Shown here in pieces: positions 12,100-24,373 of a DNA stretch of 64,000 bases. The notes below the pieces were generated by a model that saw only the letters and a list, made by a program, of their open reading frames with translations, was not told the origin of the DNA and ran no database searches. Source of the stretch: Moringa oleifera (taxonomy: Eukaryota; Streptophyta; Magnoliopsida; Brassicales; Moringaceae); the NCBI GenBank assembly GCA_021397835.1, contig JAJFZO010000609.1, positions 11,658,001-11,722,000 on the forward strand, given 5' to 3'. The first letter of the stretch is position 1. Each line of letters opens with the position of its first letter. Made by a program: the position numbers and the translations under genes.

Positions 12100-14371
12100 G
12101 CAGAAGGTACCGTGAAGCAATAGAAAAGAGAGGGAAGCAGACTGAATAAAGAGAAGCCAATGCCGGGTCTGGTTAATCTTTTGACTAAGATTATAGTGAC
12201 TTAGTTTTCGGCTACGTGCTATCATCCCTGTTCTGTGTTAGATATCTTTTATTGATTCTCTGGTTAATTTTATGTTAAGTGGTTTGCCAGTATCGCCAAT
12301 CACCACGATTGAAAGGATGAAAGTTAAAGGAATCTCCCTTTCTGGACTTCAATCAAATAAAATTGGTTCTTTCTTCTCTCTTTCTCTCCTCTCCTTCTTT
12401 CTGAACTCTCTCAAAAGGAAAAAGTCATTCTGAAAGCTGGAATATGGCAAAATCAACAGTTTCTGGGCTGGCTTCTCCTCGTCATCGTTTCAGGGGCATT
12501 AGGTGATAAGAAATCAAGTAAAGGGATTGTGCCCATGTTTGATTGTTCTGCTTGAAGGAAGGTTCTGACAGAGACTGGATGGATCCGAAAAAATATCTGG
12601 GTTGACAGTGGAAACCTACCCTGTAGCCACTGGGCCCATTATCCAGAGCTCGTGTGGCTGTGCATCCATTGATTTTGGCAAGCTACTGTTTTGAACATGC
12701 AATTTGGGTATATCTCAATAAGCAGACAACAATGACAGTAAAGTTACACCATCAGGTTCATCAGTACCGCCCCTCAGAAAGAGAAACATTCCTGCATGCC
12801 TTTGTGAAATCTTAAATTGTAATGAAAGATATCTTAAACTTGAATTTGAAATTGATTTAATGTCACTATTTAAGGATATTAATTAGATACTCAAGTAATC
12901 AATTTTATGGTTCAAGTTTTAAGTCAAGGAAGTGGTTGGCATTGGATCCAAGCATGCCATAGTTGTCATAATAAATGCACCTGATAACTTCGTATTTGCT
13001 ATCCTATATGTTGTATGTTTGTATAGTAGAAAAATTGCAAATTATTCTTAATGGGTTTTTGCAAAATTGAATTCCACATAAAACTAATTGGTGGCTTGGT
13101 TTCTGACAATTCCTCCATTTCAATGCTTATTATAAGGAGGGATAATCAATCGAGGAAGTGATATCAGCTCCATTTGTGTGGTGGGCGTTGACTGGTCTGC
13201 CACATTTTAGATAAAGACAGGCAGAGTCAGTCAGAAAATTAGATGTCATTAGGAACTGACATTAGACAAGTTCTTGGGCTCGGAAAAGAAAAGAAAATAT
13301 CGGATTTGCTGCTTGAGTGAGACCTTAAAAATTCATACACACGTGAAAATTCAGGTAGTAGACTTTCCAATAAGATCTCCTTTTCAAAAGGCCGGGAAAA
13401 GTTCAGTCTTCTGGGTTTCGGATTCAACTTGTCCCCTTACAACTTGCTTTGCTCAAGGTAAGCATCTTCGTTTCTTGTTTTATGATCTGCAGAGTTTCAC
13501 ATTTCTGGGTCTGGTTGTTTAAACTTATGCCTTCCTTTACATTAACGATTATGGGTTATTTTGTGCATATTTATGGTGCTTGAGTTCATTTGAGAAATTT
13601 CATGACTGGATCTGTGTTAGTGATAATAGTACAGGATTTCGTGTTCTGATTGTGGGGTTCTTTTCTTCAGTTTGTGGGTGTGATTCTGCTTTTCTCCTTT
13701 TTAAAACTCCTTAGCAATAAAAAGAAATCTGAAAGAAAAATGAAGCAATATTGTAGAGATTGCCTTGGAAGTCATGCGGAACAGGTTTAGATCCTGTGCC
13801 TGTTATTCTTGTTGGACCAAATCTGAAACTTCCTTCCATGACTGGATTCATTCTTCTCAAATTTTCTCATTATTGGCCAGTGTCAGAGTTAGAGACAATC
13901 ATCTAATAGTGCGTATCCTCATTCACCTCTTGAATCATTCGTATCCCACTGTATTTCCTCTCCAACCATTTATTTACCTTTTCTGCTTTTTATTTTTCTT
14001 GGAAGGAAATACATGTTCACATAAATATCCTTGACTACCCACAAGTTTTAAGATCTTTAGTTGCTTGAGGTCCTTTGATTCTGTAAGAATTTTCTTTTCT
14101 AGGCATTGCCTGAAGGATCACATTCTGTTTACTTTTGAGTTTTGTAAGGAAAGATGACTGACACTTTATATAAGAAAGCTAGCTTCATTAGAAGTGAAAA
14201 CAAAACTATTAACATCTAGCTGGATGCATTGGATTCTGAACTCTGATCTTCCATGGCAGGCTCTTCAGCTTCATCTGTTGGTAGCTGCATCTCTGTACTA
14301 GCACGGGAAGATAAGAAGTAAAAGTGTTGGAGGATATCTGTGTCGACCAGTAGCAGAATTAAGAAGAAAAA
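12100..14371 (+). other. DUF1677 3' flank; promoter, leader and probable 5'UTR intron of the next gene
   Basis: No coding region is supported. A good donor (CTCAAG/GTAAGC) at 13458 and a good acceptor (CATGGCAG) ending at 14259 bracket an 802-bp probable 5'UTR intron of the gene that starts at 14372. Small open frames at 13274 and 13765 lie in or across this intron and show no similarity. The stretch 12100-13200 has nothing I can name. Confidence 0.45.
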
Positions 14372-14860
14372 ATGGTGCAGAAACTGGAAGCTATCAAAGG
14401 CGGGGGAGGATCCATAAAGGTAGGGACAACAGGGACAATCGGTTCCCTGATGACTAGAGAATTGAATTCTGTTAAGCCCGTGACCCACACAGAGATATCT
14501 TGTGGAGAGAAGCCTGGAAGCATTCCTGTTTCAGTTGCTTCTGGTGCTTCCGCTCCTAAAAGATCACAACCAAGAAAACCATTGGATGAAGCTAGCAGCA
14601 GCAGTGTGAATCACAGCCATCCTGAAACACCCAGGAAGACAAAAGGCTACTCAAAGAATACCCATCGCATACCAATGCTGGGCCCTGACGCCATTGCTTT
14701 GGATAGAAATCCTAGTAGGGTGAACAGTGACAAGAAAGCATCTAACATAGTTGAAATTGTGGATGTAAAATGTGGGAATCAAGACACAGCCTGGGCTAGT
14801 CCTATAACAAGTAGACTCAAGAAGCTGGGATTCTCGAAGCTCTCTCAAAGTGTTGTCTAA
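14372..14860 (+). CDS. Plant protein of unknown function, gene A of a tail-to-tail pair
   Basis: Single-exon frame of 162 aa starting MVQKLEAIKG. I do not recognise a named family. Residues 18-31 read GTTGTIGSLMTREL, a motif shared with the opposing gene at 14857-15333. The middle is Ser, Pro and Lys rich and low in complexity. Near the C-terminus is IVEIVDVKC, then a basic tail (SRLKKLGFSKLSQSVV). There is no signal peptide or membrane segment; the basic, disordered composition suggests a nuclear or cytosolic regulatory protein, which is inference. The stop TAA (14858-14860) interleaves with the stop of the opposing gene. A probable leader intron lies upstream. Confidence 0.75.
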   Translation: MVQKLEAIKGGGGSIKVGTTGTIGSLMTRELNSVKPVTHTEISCGEKPGSIPVSVASGASAPKRSQPRKPLDEASSSSVNHSHPETPRKTKGYSKNTHRIPMLGPDAIALDRNPSRVNSDKKASNIVEIVDVKCGNQDTAWASPITSRLKKLGFSKLSQSVV

Positions 14861-15333
14861 GCCTCCAACTTCTTCACATCAGACTTCAGATTCCTGCAAC
14901 TTAAACCTGAAATCCCAATTGGCTGATTGCTGTCTGAAATCTCCACCATAGAACATATACTTGGCAAGAACTTGCTTCCTCCTTTTCTTTTCCTCTTCTG
15001 CGCTGCTGCTACTGATCCTATAGCTGGTTTGCAGCCACTACTACATGGGGCTGTATTATCAGGATGAGTCTCAGGCTTCTGTGCACTCTTACGACAGCTT
15101 ACTTCTAGCTGACTGAAGTAGTCAATCTCTCTAGTTACCAGAGATGCCACTGTGCCTCTGCTGCCTATCTCCACTGGAGCTTTTGTAGCCACAATTTCCG
15201 GGAATTCATTGACAGTGGCACTGTATTTATGCATGTTTTGTTTGGCTGGTATGAAGGAGGCTTGCAAAGGATGAGAGGTGGCTCTGGGTGTTGTCATGGT
15301 AAGGAAACTCAAACTTCTTTGAGCCTTAACCAT
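14857..15333 (-). CDS. Plant protein of unknown function, gene B, paralogue of the opposing gene
   Basis: Single-exon frame of 158 aa. The first in-frame ATG is at 15333 (MVKAQRSLSF); the frame continues a few codons upstream without ATG to a stop. Residues around 60-76 read GSRGTVASLVTREIDYF, matching GTTGTIGSLMTREL of gene A. A basic patch (AAQKRKRKGG) could be a nuclear localisation signal. MVEISDSNQ corresponds to IVEIVDVKC of gene A, and the end, DVKKLEA, to its SRLKKLG segment, but B stops there and lacks the last residues of A. The stop TAG occupies 14859-14857, inside the TAA of gene A. Function unknown. Confidence 0.72.
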   Translation of the reverse strand: MVKAQRSLSFLTMTTPRATSHPLQASFIPAKQNMHKYSATVNEFPEIVATKAPVEIGSRGTVASLVTREIDYFSQLEVSCRKSAQKPETHPDNTAPCSSGCKPAIGSVAAAQKRKRKGGSKFLPSICSMVEISDSNQPIGISGLSCRNLKSDVKKLEA

Positions 15334-17051
15334 CTGGTGAATTGGCCTTAATAACACCTAGTGTTCTCAGTTTTCACACGAATTCTTTACCTCACGTTCA
15401 TTATCTCAAGTGTTTATGTCTTTATCTAAAGTGAACAGCCTTAGATTTGGCATCTTGGATGGTGTCACGCGGTTGAGGTTTATGATCAACCATTATGCCT
15501 CTACCGTGCCATCACGCCATCCATAGGTAAAGGTCTTACAGATGGCGACATGTTGTATTCATGCAAGAAAGTGAAGTTGCTAATCAGTTTTAAGTTTTCT
15601 CAACTTCAAGCAAAGAGAAAAAGAAAGGCTGGTGGATTAGTTTATGTCTCATAACCTGCAAGCAGAAATAACTGGTGAGGTTGGGAAAACTGAAGTTTCA
15701 GAGTGAAAGCCTGTTAAATTTTAAGGGCATAACGAGTTGTACCAGTTTCTGTTCTGACAACCCACCAGGCCCGAACCTTATTCCCTGAACTTGGGACTTT
15801 GCTAGAAGCAAACCCCAAAAGAAATGACGCTGGAAGACACAGCTTCCATGTTCTGGTTGCCATGCAAGGGAGCAGAATGAGTGCTTCTCACTTTCTCTGC
15901 TCCTCTTCCTGTTGACAAAACCAGGACCCTCTATGAGGATTGCATCCCACGTTTTTTCCGGTCTGAATCACTTAGGCCATCTCCAAACCTTATACACTAA
16001 ATTTAACATCAATTTAGTATTAAAAAAAATATTTTTAAAATATTTTAACGTCAAATTTTTTTCATTTTCAATTCATTTACATTAAATTGATGTTACAGTA
16101 TTATTTTAATAATATAAATAATAATTATTAATAAAAATATTTATAAATATTAATTAATTTATAAATACTTTTAAAATAATTAATATAATTCAAAATTTTA
16201 ATTTATATTTATATGTTTTTAGAAAATTAATATTGTATAATAAATTATAATTTTTAATAATTTTGAAATTATAATTTATCAATTACAACGTGCATTGTAA
16301 CGCATAACAATCAGATCCAATTATTACTTTCTTCATAGGCATAAATGAATGAAATCAGACCATAAAAAATAAGTGCAATCTCTTAAGGGATTTTTGCTTA
16401 TAAAATTTTTAAAAAATATTAAAATCAGATAATATCTAATACTGTTTTCTTAAAAAACGGAAAAAAAATAAAATTAAGACTTATCTCCGTCTCTTTTTCG
16501 ATCCCTTGTTTGTCTGATTCCTTTAATCTCTCTCTAATACAGCTTCCTCCTTCTTGTACTGCAGAGCTCAAAACCTTCCATTTTCGGCTTCTGCAAAGCT
16601 CAAACATCAAAGCATCGCCCTTTTCAGCTAATTACTGAAATGCCACCCCAGCTTGACTGGTTGGTTGGATTAACAGTAATCTTACTTTCAAAGCCAAAAA
16701 TGTAACACTAATCTTCTGACGGGCTCACCGGGTTGGCAATGACTCCAGTTTCCCAAAGTGCCCCTATAACCCAAATATATCAACGGCGAATCTGAATCTG
16801 AGCAGCTAATAATTTGATGTAAAATCGTAAATATCGGTTCCAATTTCGGGGCAATTTGCGAAACTCATCCACCTATGGGCTAAGGCGTGAAGTCACTGTA
16901 GTACAGGTCGACTTTGCAGTACTTTTCCCCTATCTTCATCACGGAATCTTTCCTTCCATAAATTCCGGTCATCTCTCCTTCTTTCTGCACATCCGATATT
17001 CGCGATTTTTCGATTCTCTATTTCGGAATTTAGAATTCAAAGAGGAAGAAG
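15334..17051. other. Intergenic: promoters of gene B and COPT5
   Basis: Left part (15334-15970): upstream region of the minus-strand gene B, with nothing recognisable. 15974-16300: AT-rich stretch containing an inverted repeat (listed separately). 16425-16850: probable COPT5 promoter with a TATA-like AAATATATC near 16774. The 5' leader is probably 16800-17051. No gene is seen. Confidence 0.5.
16004..16095. repeat. Inverted repeat, possible MITE remnant
   Basis: A perfect 13-bp inverted repeat, taacatcaattta at 16004-16016 and its complement at 16083-16095, separated by 66 bp of AT-rich DNA. It lies just after a GGCCATCTCCAA sequence at 15974. A related GGGCCATCTCCAG occurs at about 23484. 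This resembles a short foldback element or MITE fragment; the family is not identified. Confidence 0.45.
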
Positions 17052-17501
17052 ATGATGCACATGACTTTTTACTGGGGGCGGAAGGTGACGCTCCTCTTCA
17101 GCTCGTGGCGCACCGACTCATGGCTGAGTTACGCGCTGACTCTACTCGCCTGCGTGCTCGTCTCGGCCTTCTATCAGTACTTGGAGAATCGGCGGCTCAA
17201 GCTAAGGCTCCTAGCCGCTCCCAGGAATACGTCTCCCGGCGCACCGATTGAGGCGCCGCTTCTTCGGAAGGCTGCCGGATCTGGTGGCAGTAAGTGGTGG
17301 TCGCCGTTGAAGCTTGGGGCAGCTTTGCTTTTCGGGATCAACTCCGCCTTGGGATACATGCTGATGCTGGCGGTCATGTCGTTTAACGGCGGCGTCTTTC
17401 TGGCCATCGTTTTGGGGCTTACCATCGGATACTTAGCGTTTAGGAGCGGCGATGATGCGGAAACCGTGACGGTCGTCGACAATCCTTGCGCTTGTGCTTA
17501 A
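17052..17501 (+). CDS. COPT5: COPT5-type copper transporter (Ctr family)
   Basis: Intronless, 149 aa, close to the 146 aa I remember for Arabidopsis COPT5 (At5g20650). Ctr proteins move Cu(I) across membranes as trimers; COPT5 exports copper from the vacuole or prevacuolar compartment. The N-terminus MMHMTFYWG carries the short Met/His copper-binding motif. TM1 covers about residues 24-46 ([22 protein letters not shown]). TM2 and TM3 are joined closely at about 92-135. They include the MLAVM (MxxxM) copper path and GLTIG (GxxxG) packing motif. The C-terminus ends in NPCACA, a CxC metal-binding motif. The start is the first of two adjacent ATGs. The next gene is convergent. Confidence 0.96.
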   Translation: MMHMTFYWGRKVTLLFSSWRTDSWLSYALTLLACVLVSAFYQYLENRRLKLRLLAAPRNTSPGAPIEAPLLRKAAGSGGSKWWSPLKLGAALLFGINSALGYMLMLAVMSFNGGVFLAIVLGLTIGYLAFRSGDDAETVTVVDNPCACA

Positions 17502-18659
17502 AGGAGCAAAAACAAGAAGACAAGACAAGTGCTTAGAATGTTTTCTTCTCCAAGATCCATAGCCTTTTCCCGCCTTTTTCCCCTTGGTTTTCTGAGCTGC
17601 GTTTTGATCGCCTGGTACTCTGTGTTTCTTATGTTCTGTATCTCTCCATATACATCTGTAACTTTCCACCAGGATAATCTAAATAGCTGTTTCATCAATT
17701 CTTGGTCCCGGTTCTGTCTGGTTAGGAGGAAAATTGTTTCTGGATCCAGCCCTTGATTGGCATAAGATTGGAAAGGATTCTTTGTCAATAACATTTAGCT
17801 CTTTCATAAATCCTTGAAAGATGAACACAAGAGCCTAAATCCGGGTTGAAGAAGAAGATTCAATCTGATTTGCTTATAAAAGGTTACATTTTTATGTGAA
17901 CATAATCCTGTATCTTTGACAATCAAGATCTTTTACAGATTTCTTACAAATCATAAACGTGATTATCCACTGAAACTAAATATATGATTCCATTAGTCAA
18001 TACTGCAGGCTGCAAAGTGATCAAATTAACGAACCCATGGAAAGAACCTTGAAACAACAAACATGGGCTAATCACAGCCGATCTGGTTAGTTCCAATTAA
18101 CAGGAAAAGTCATACCAGTCTCTAGTCTTCCATTTGAATTTGCAGTAACACGGTCAATAAATTGTAAAAATTAAGTTAGGAGCTGCAGGCCAGAAAAATA
18201 TATACAGCTGATCCAAATCTGTTTGAAAGAGTAAAATGGTAGGTATTTGTTTCTTCTCAAAGCAATCGATAATTGAAAATCAGGTTATAAGAGTTAGGTG
18301 TCTGTCAATTCTTCTACCAGTTCTCAAGATAACATTTCTTTTTCCATATTAATGCAGCAGAAAACAACAAATCAATAAATGTTATGGGCACTTGAACATT
18401 GTTTATTTTCTGATTCCTGATGTGGGAAAATAGAATTTCCTGGACGCCCAACATAGTTGCCAGCGGAGCTTCCTAGGTACACTTCAAGTGATTTCCAGCT
18501 TTGTTTGACAATAATGTGCAAAGCAGAGAATCTGTGCAACTAATTGACTGCTATATGCTTTTACTCTTACGAGTGTGCAAAAAAGAAAAAATAATTAATT
18601 TGAAGGTACTCTACATTTCCTGTATATCCTTCTTCTACGTGAAGATTACGAGAGTTCGA
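17502..18659. other. Intergenic between convergent COPT5 and RLCK genes
   Basis: Holds the 3' ends of both genes. The COPT5 3'UTR probably extends to around 17.8 kb and the kinase 3'UTR leftward from 18659. Open frames here have no similarity, and no other feature is seen. Confidence 0.5.
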
Positions 18660-20448
18660 TCAATCTCCAAGCCTTTTATACAAAGCAGGATCTGAATCAG
18701 CCACCGGAGACACAGCTCGCTTGACTCTCTGCCTGCAAGCCTGTCGATGTTGGCGTGGGTGTCTATTTTCTCCATTGATGTCCTTCTCCTGCTTTGGGGA
18801 ATTTTTCTTGCTACCAATTTCGTTTGGAACTACGTATACAAATTCCCCAGTGAATGAATCATCAAAGCCCTGTAGAGATTCCAGGATCTTGACAACATCG
18901 CTCATGGCTGGCCTAGGTTTGGGGGAGTGGCTCAGGCATTTGTAGGCTAATGCGGCTACCCTTTGAGCCCCTTTGCTGGGGTACTGCCCTTCAAGTCTTG
19001 GGTCGATAAGTCGCTCCAGCTTTCTGGGTTCTCTTAGCAGAGGCCTTGCCCATTCTACCAGGCTCTGGTCTCTACCTGGCCGAGAGTTGTCCATGGACCT
19101 TTTGCCCGTCAGAAGCTCCAACAAGACGACCCCAAAACTGTACACATCGCTCAACGTTGTCAAATGACCTGGAATTCAGAATTTTGAATTGGGTTAGTGG
19201 AAGTTTCTCAAATTGCAAGCAAAGCCCAAGAAACCAAAGCAAAATCAATGAATGCTTACCAGTCATGATATACTCCGGGGCAGCATACCCTTGTGTGCCC
19301 ATGACACGGGTTGTGACGTGTGTTTCTTCTCCTTCAGGGCCATCTTTAGCTAACCCGAAATCTGAAAGTTTAGCGTTGTAATCCTGGAAATGGAATTAAG
19401 AAGAATTAAGCATCCGACTTACAGGTAGGGTCATATAGTAAGATGACATAATGATGTGATGGAAATCATAATCTAATTGAATTGTATAGAATACATTGAT
19501 GACAGCAAGGAGAGTCAATAAGAGAGAAGGACATACAGAGTCTAACAAAATGTTGGAAGATTTGAAATCCCTGTATATCACTGGGTTGTCTTCTTCATGA
19601 AGAAAGGCAAGACCCTTGGCTGCTCCTAATGCGATTTTCATCCTGGTTGACCATGGCAAGGTCACAGAATATCCTGCACATAAATCAGACAGAAAAGAAT
19701 AACTTATTGACATACATCTAGACTGTTTTTTTAGCCAATATGACCTCATTTTAGACTAAAAAGACTGAAACTTCTTCATTTTTTTTTTTTTATCAAAGGA
19801 AGAAGAAGGAACATACTTCTGAAGAGTTGGTTTTCTAAGCTGCCTCTCGCCATGTACTCGTATACCAGAAGCCTGTGATCGTCCTCGCAACAGTATCCAA
19901 TCAATTTAACCAGATGCTGATGCCTCAATTGTCCGAGAAAGATTATTTCAGCCTGCATGAACCCAGAAAATCACCAGGAATTTTCAGTTAATCTTCTCAT
20001 ATTGTAATACGAGAAGGGAAACGATCATTTGGATAAAAGAAAATTAACTCACCAGCCATTCTCTGTGGCCTTGCATGCCATCCAGGTCTAGTGCCTTAAC
20101 TGCAACAGGCTGAGCCTCAAGTCCTGGCCGGAGCTTGTCGTCGATGAACCCTTTGTACACCGGACCGAACCCTCCTTCACCCAAGAGATTGCTACGCGAG
20201 AAACTATGCGTTATCACTTTAAGTTCCTGTAACGTGAACACATGAAGCTTCGAGCCAACGAGAGAGTTTGACAGATCATCGACGCAGAGAGGTGAACTTG
20301 GATCGCTAACAGCCGAGAGAGACAGCCGCCTGAAAGAGCTTCTCTTCAAAGCCTGCTCATCGGATTCCGTCAAGGAGCTCGTCGTCTTCGCCTTGTAACA
20401 ACTCAAGAAGACTGATCTCCATGAACTCTTCTTCTTCTTCACAGCCAT
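18660..20448 (-). CDS. Receptor-like cytoplasmic kinase VII (ARSK1/RIPK-like)
   Basis: Five exons: 20448-20053, 19952-19817, 19673-19537, 19383-19260 and 19168-18660, all GT-AG, giving 433 aa. RLCK-VII kinases relay signals from plasma-membrane receptors in immunity and growth. The kinase domain has a G-loop [11 protein letters not shown] at 90-100, VAVK with Lys118 and YRDFKSSN with catalytic Asp213. DFG is at 231-233, then GTQGYAAPE at about 252-260. The HRD His is Tyr (YRD), as I remember for RIPK and its relatives. The N-terminus [10 protein letters not shown] is basic with no Gly2, so N-myristoylation is not expected. The C-terminal tail is basic and Ser/Pro containing. Sequence recall fits RIPK (At2g05940) and its relative ARSK1 (At2g26290). 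Its position between CID7 and GPA1 favours ARSK1. Confidence 0.93.
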
Positions 20449-20636
20449 ATCTTCCCTATCCTGGCACCCGCACACTTATCTTTCGTATGCGAAACAATAA
20501 ATGATATCAATATCAACGATCCGTCTTTCTTATAGAGAAAAATTTGAAACGTGAGCTACTACCCACGACGAGCGCGGACGAGAGAGAAAGAGCGAGAGAG
20601 AACGTGAAGGCCTGCTGACGAAGGCTGAGACTCCCG

Positions 20637-20644
20637 TATTTATA
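20637..20644 (-). promoter_or_regulatory. TATA box of the RLCK gene
   Basis: On the minus strand the sequence reads TATAAATA, a consensus TATA box, 189 bases upstream of the kinase start codon. The leader that follows is purine/pyrimidine biased (GAGA-type runs at 20570-20600 on the plus strand). Confidence 0.7.
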
Positions 20645-23600
20645 CCTAATTATGTTCTCGACAGGATCACCATTTAATTCTTCTCTGGTTTGCTACCTAT
20701 AAATGCATATCTAACAGTCCATAGTTTATACACAAAAGATATTCCTACACAATAATTTCCATGTCGAGTTCTCTGTATCGGCATTCTTTAGGCCGATGGA
20801 AGCCACACCACCTTGACTTTCTACTTCGACTAACTAACAAGAAGAATACTACTAAAACTTTTGTTTATCTATGTACAAACAGTACTAGACTTTGTTCTTA
20901 CCTAAAATCAAACAAAGTTTCTAATTAATTAGCAGTCTGTCTCAATGCATGCCCTTCTAGAAACCCAAAAGTCATTTTTTCTGCAAATTCTTCTGGGAAA
21001 ACAAAAAGAAAAGAAAAGAAAGATACGTAAAGAGTAATTCGATTCAGTCCATGGGAACTAGATAAAACCTGTATGTGAACTGGATATGATTTTTTATCAT
21101 TTACGCAAAGTTGTTTACTGCTGCCTGGCAATTAAGAGTAACTTGATTAGACGTTAAATGCTCCCGTTCGTACCTCACCAACCATTGTAGTACTCCTCCA
21201 TGTTAATCTTTCAGTACTGACCAACTTTTTACTCATGTAAATTACAAGAAATTTGTAATTTATTAAGGGTAAAATTTTTACTAACACATTTATTATAATG
21301 TTGAGTTTACTATAAACAAAAATGATCAAGAAATAAAGGTTGGTTCACTTTTTTTTTTTGTTGGTAATAATCCAACTTATTATATAATCATAATGAGAGG
21401 CGACATCAAGCAAGAGTCAGCGGCATGGAAACAAGAATTAACAATGTGATGCGTAGGCCGCCACCCCGCTACAGAGCAGAAGAAATTATAATTAAGCTTT
21501 TAATAGTAAGATGGTTTCAGTAATTAGTGACCATAGTTTATAAGCGACGAAAATGATAATATCATGCATGGCGGTGCACACTGTTAATGTCAAAAGGTAT
21601 ATATATAATTTCTCTGATCCCCGGCTGCTTGATTACGCTGTCAAAAGAGAAAAAAAAGTGCACGTCGAGTGTTTAATTGGGTGATAATAAAATGATTAAA
21701 ATTCAATTTTGATGTTTAATTAAGGGGGCTAAGATCATCCAGCTAATGTATGAATTGATTGGGATGTCCGAACAATGTCAAACGAAAACGGTGAACAGAT
21801 TGATCTACCCACAACCACCTTTTCAACCATGGAAAAATCACGAAGACATTCTAGAAAGAATAATTTACTCGATTAATTTGAGTTTATATAATTATTGATA
21901 TCACAGCCGGATCGCAGCCTAGCTTGTCGCCAATTCAACTTGTCATTGACCAATTGATTTATAAATCATGAAGCACGAGGACAAATTAACTACAAAGCAA
22001 AGACTTAATTAAACTGTTAATGAGTTTTAGGTAAAAAAACAAAAGTCTAGTGTATTTGGTACACTAAACCTTTCAATTTGGTTAAGGACTTAACATCACT
22101 TGACATCATCACTTACAAAACTAGGAATTTATCAAGGAAGAACCCTTGTGCCGATTCAAATTCGCTGATCCAAATGAAGAAAAATCGAGTCAAAATTACG
22201 TATCACGTTAATAAATTTTATTCTTTAATTAAAACGTTATTTTTAAATTAAGATAGGATAAATTCTTCATCAGTGTAATTAAAAAAATTAAAAAATATAT
22301 GAAAAAGGAAAATATTTATTACAAAGAGAGTAGATAGGACCTTATTTGTCAAAAAAAGGATTATCATATTTAATAGAAATAGAAATTAAGCTCTGTATTA
22401 GGTAAGACCCAGACCACTCTTGTCCCCATACACCATCTCACGTACACGTACGTCAATCATAAGCGTGCACATCACGGATCTGTGGACCCGCTGGTGGGTA
22501 CTCGCCACGTGGCATTACAAAGGGTCGCAAGGATCACGTAGCAATAAAAGAATCAGCTCGAGGTTGGCCCCTCTCCGTCCGAATATCATCCCGTAACCAA
22601 CGGGGATGATTTGACCAAATAAAATGATTAATCAATGATTGATCGAGCACCAGCGGTGCTGATTATGACGGTGGCCATTGCTTCTAGATAGAATTATTAA
22701 TTAAACAAAAAATTAACTATTTGTTTAATAATTAAAGGATTAATAGAAGCTATTAATCAGACATTTAAGCTTATAATTAATGTCATTGAGGTTTTCCTTT
22801 CTTTAAAATGGGACATAAGGTCCAAGGAATGGCAAAAAGATTTGATTCTTTTTTTTTTTTCTGAATTTTTTGTGAGAATTAGGATTCAGCTAATTGTGTC
22901 TTGATATCATGCTAATGACAGTTAGGACGGTTGGATTTAAATCGATCATGTTGTATTGCATGTCTATATGTTTATTGTCATCAAAGTGTTTTAATAATTT
23001 GTGGTGCATAGTTGTTGTGAAGCATGGGGGACAACAAAGTACATTACAACAATTGTATTAACAGACCTAAAACTTATGTTTTTTGTTTTTAATTAAATAT
23101 GAATTAATAATTCCATATTAGTGCTGGCTTGCTTTTCTTGTACCATAATTAAAAAATAAAAAATAAAAGGCTACCCAGAAGAAAATGTTTTTTAAATATT
23201 TTATTTTTATTTATCCTGTTTGTCAATTTTATTAAAATTGTAACTAAAAAAACTAAAATCCGGTGGGCTCCGGCTGCAAATTAAATTCGGGCTAAATTGG
23301 GTCAAGTTGTAGTTGTGAGGCCCATTTATAATTATTCATTGGGCTTGAATGGGTGTCTGCGGGCTGAATAGGGCCCAAGTCCACAGCTGCCCGGCCTTTT
23401 CAAAATCGGAAAGAAAAGCATTGAATGAAGGCTCCGGTGCCCTCGGAAGGGAGGTCACATAAATGAAGTTGGTCAGTGTACGGGCCATCTCCAGCCCACA
23501 TTTGGGTCCCGGCTATTTATTAGACGGATCCAAAATTTTTGTTAATTTGATATCCAATGAATTTTATATAAAATGTAGACACGTGATAATTTATTTAATT

Positions 23601-24373
23601 ATATTGTTATAATTTTTTATTATATTAATATAATAAATTATAAATATATATATATTTAAAAAATAATATTAGCTTAAATCAGTAAAAAATTTTAAATTTA
23701 TATTAAATGTTTTGTACAAATAAAAAGTGACTGTGTTTTAATTAAAATTTTTATTGATTTAATTTGTATTAATATTTTTAAAAAATATTTATATATATTA
23801 AGTTTTTTTATTTAATGGCGTAATTGATAAGATGGGAAGGCACTAGTAGTGTCCTTGAAATCTTATAGAATGGGTTCATGTAAAGGCGGTTTGGTGAGTG
23901 GATGGATCACCGCCAGCACTAAAAGCAAACCAACCAAGCCCACGCTCTTCCACTTCTGTCCTTACTATATTCTTTATAATTAGCACGCAAGGAATAACGA
24001 GCGCCCTTTCCTTTCCTTCTTTAACCATAATTACCCCTGATTCTACATCTAAATCACGTTTGCCACTGGTTTGGATTACTCAATTCTTATCTTATGGAAA
24101 TTGCTATTTATGCGCCATTAATTTATGGTGAAATATAAGAAATTTAAGTAGATGCTGAAAAAGCACCTTCGTAATTAGAGGTTGTATGAGGGGCCATTGT
24201 TATGGAATGGATCCTTATTGCCTTGCTTGGTCGCTGAAGTAATAGTCTTGCAGAAAGAACACAACACACCCCCTCTGTGAACCTCTTCTCGTTGTCTCTC
24301 CTCCTCCTCTTCCCTCCCATCAGATGCCCAGATAGCCTTTCTCTGTATCCATCTCTCTCTGTTTCTCGCAGCA
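20645..24373. other. Long intergenic region between divergent RLCK and hydrolase genes
   Basis: No gene is seen in 3.7 kb. It contains AT-rich stretches and an ACGT-rich cluster near 22430-22560. Around 23270-23480, repeated GGGCC/GGCCCA motifs occur (site II/telobox-like, common in housekeeping promoters), in the upstream region of the hydrolase gene. Another very AT-rich piece spans 23540-23820. I found no tRNA-like structure or clear transposon ends. Confidence 0.5.
22504..22513. promoter_or_regulatory. Perfect palindromic G-box (GCCACGTGGC)
   Basis: A ten-base palindrome with CACGTG core, the binding site type of bZIP and bHLH factors. It lies in a cluster with cacgtacacgtacg near 22440 and further ACGT cores near 22540. 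It is 2.1 kb upstream of the RLCK start and 1.9 kb upstream of the hydrolase, so the target gene is unclear. Confidence 0.6.
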
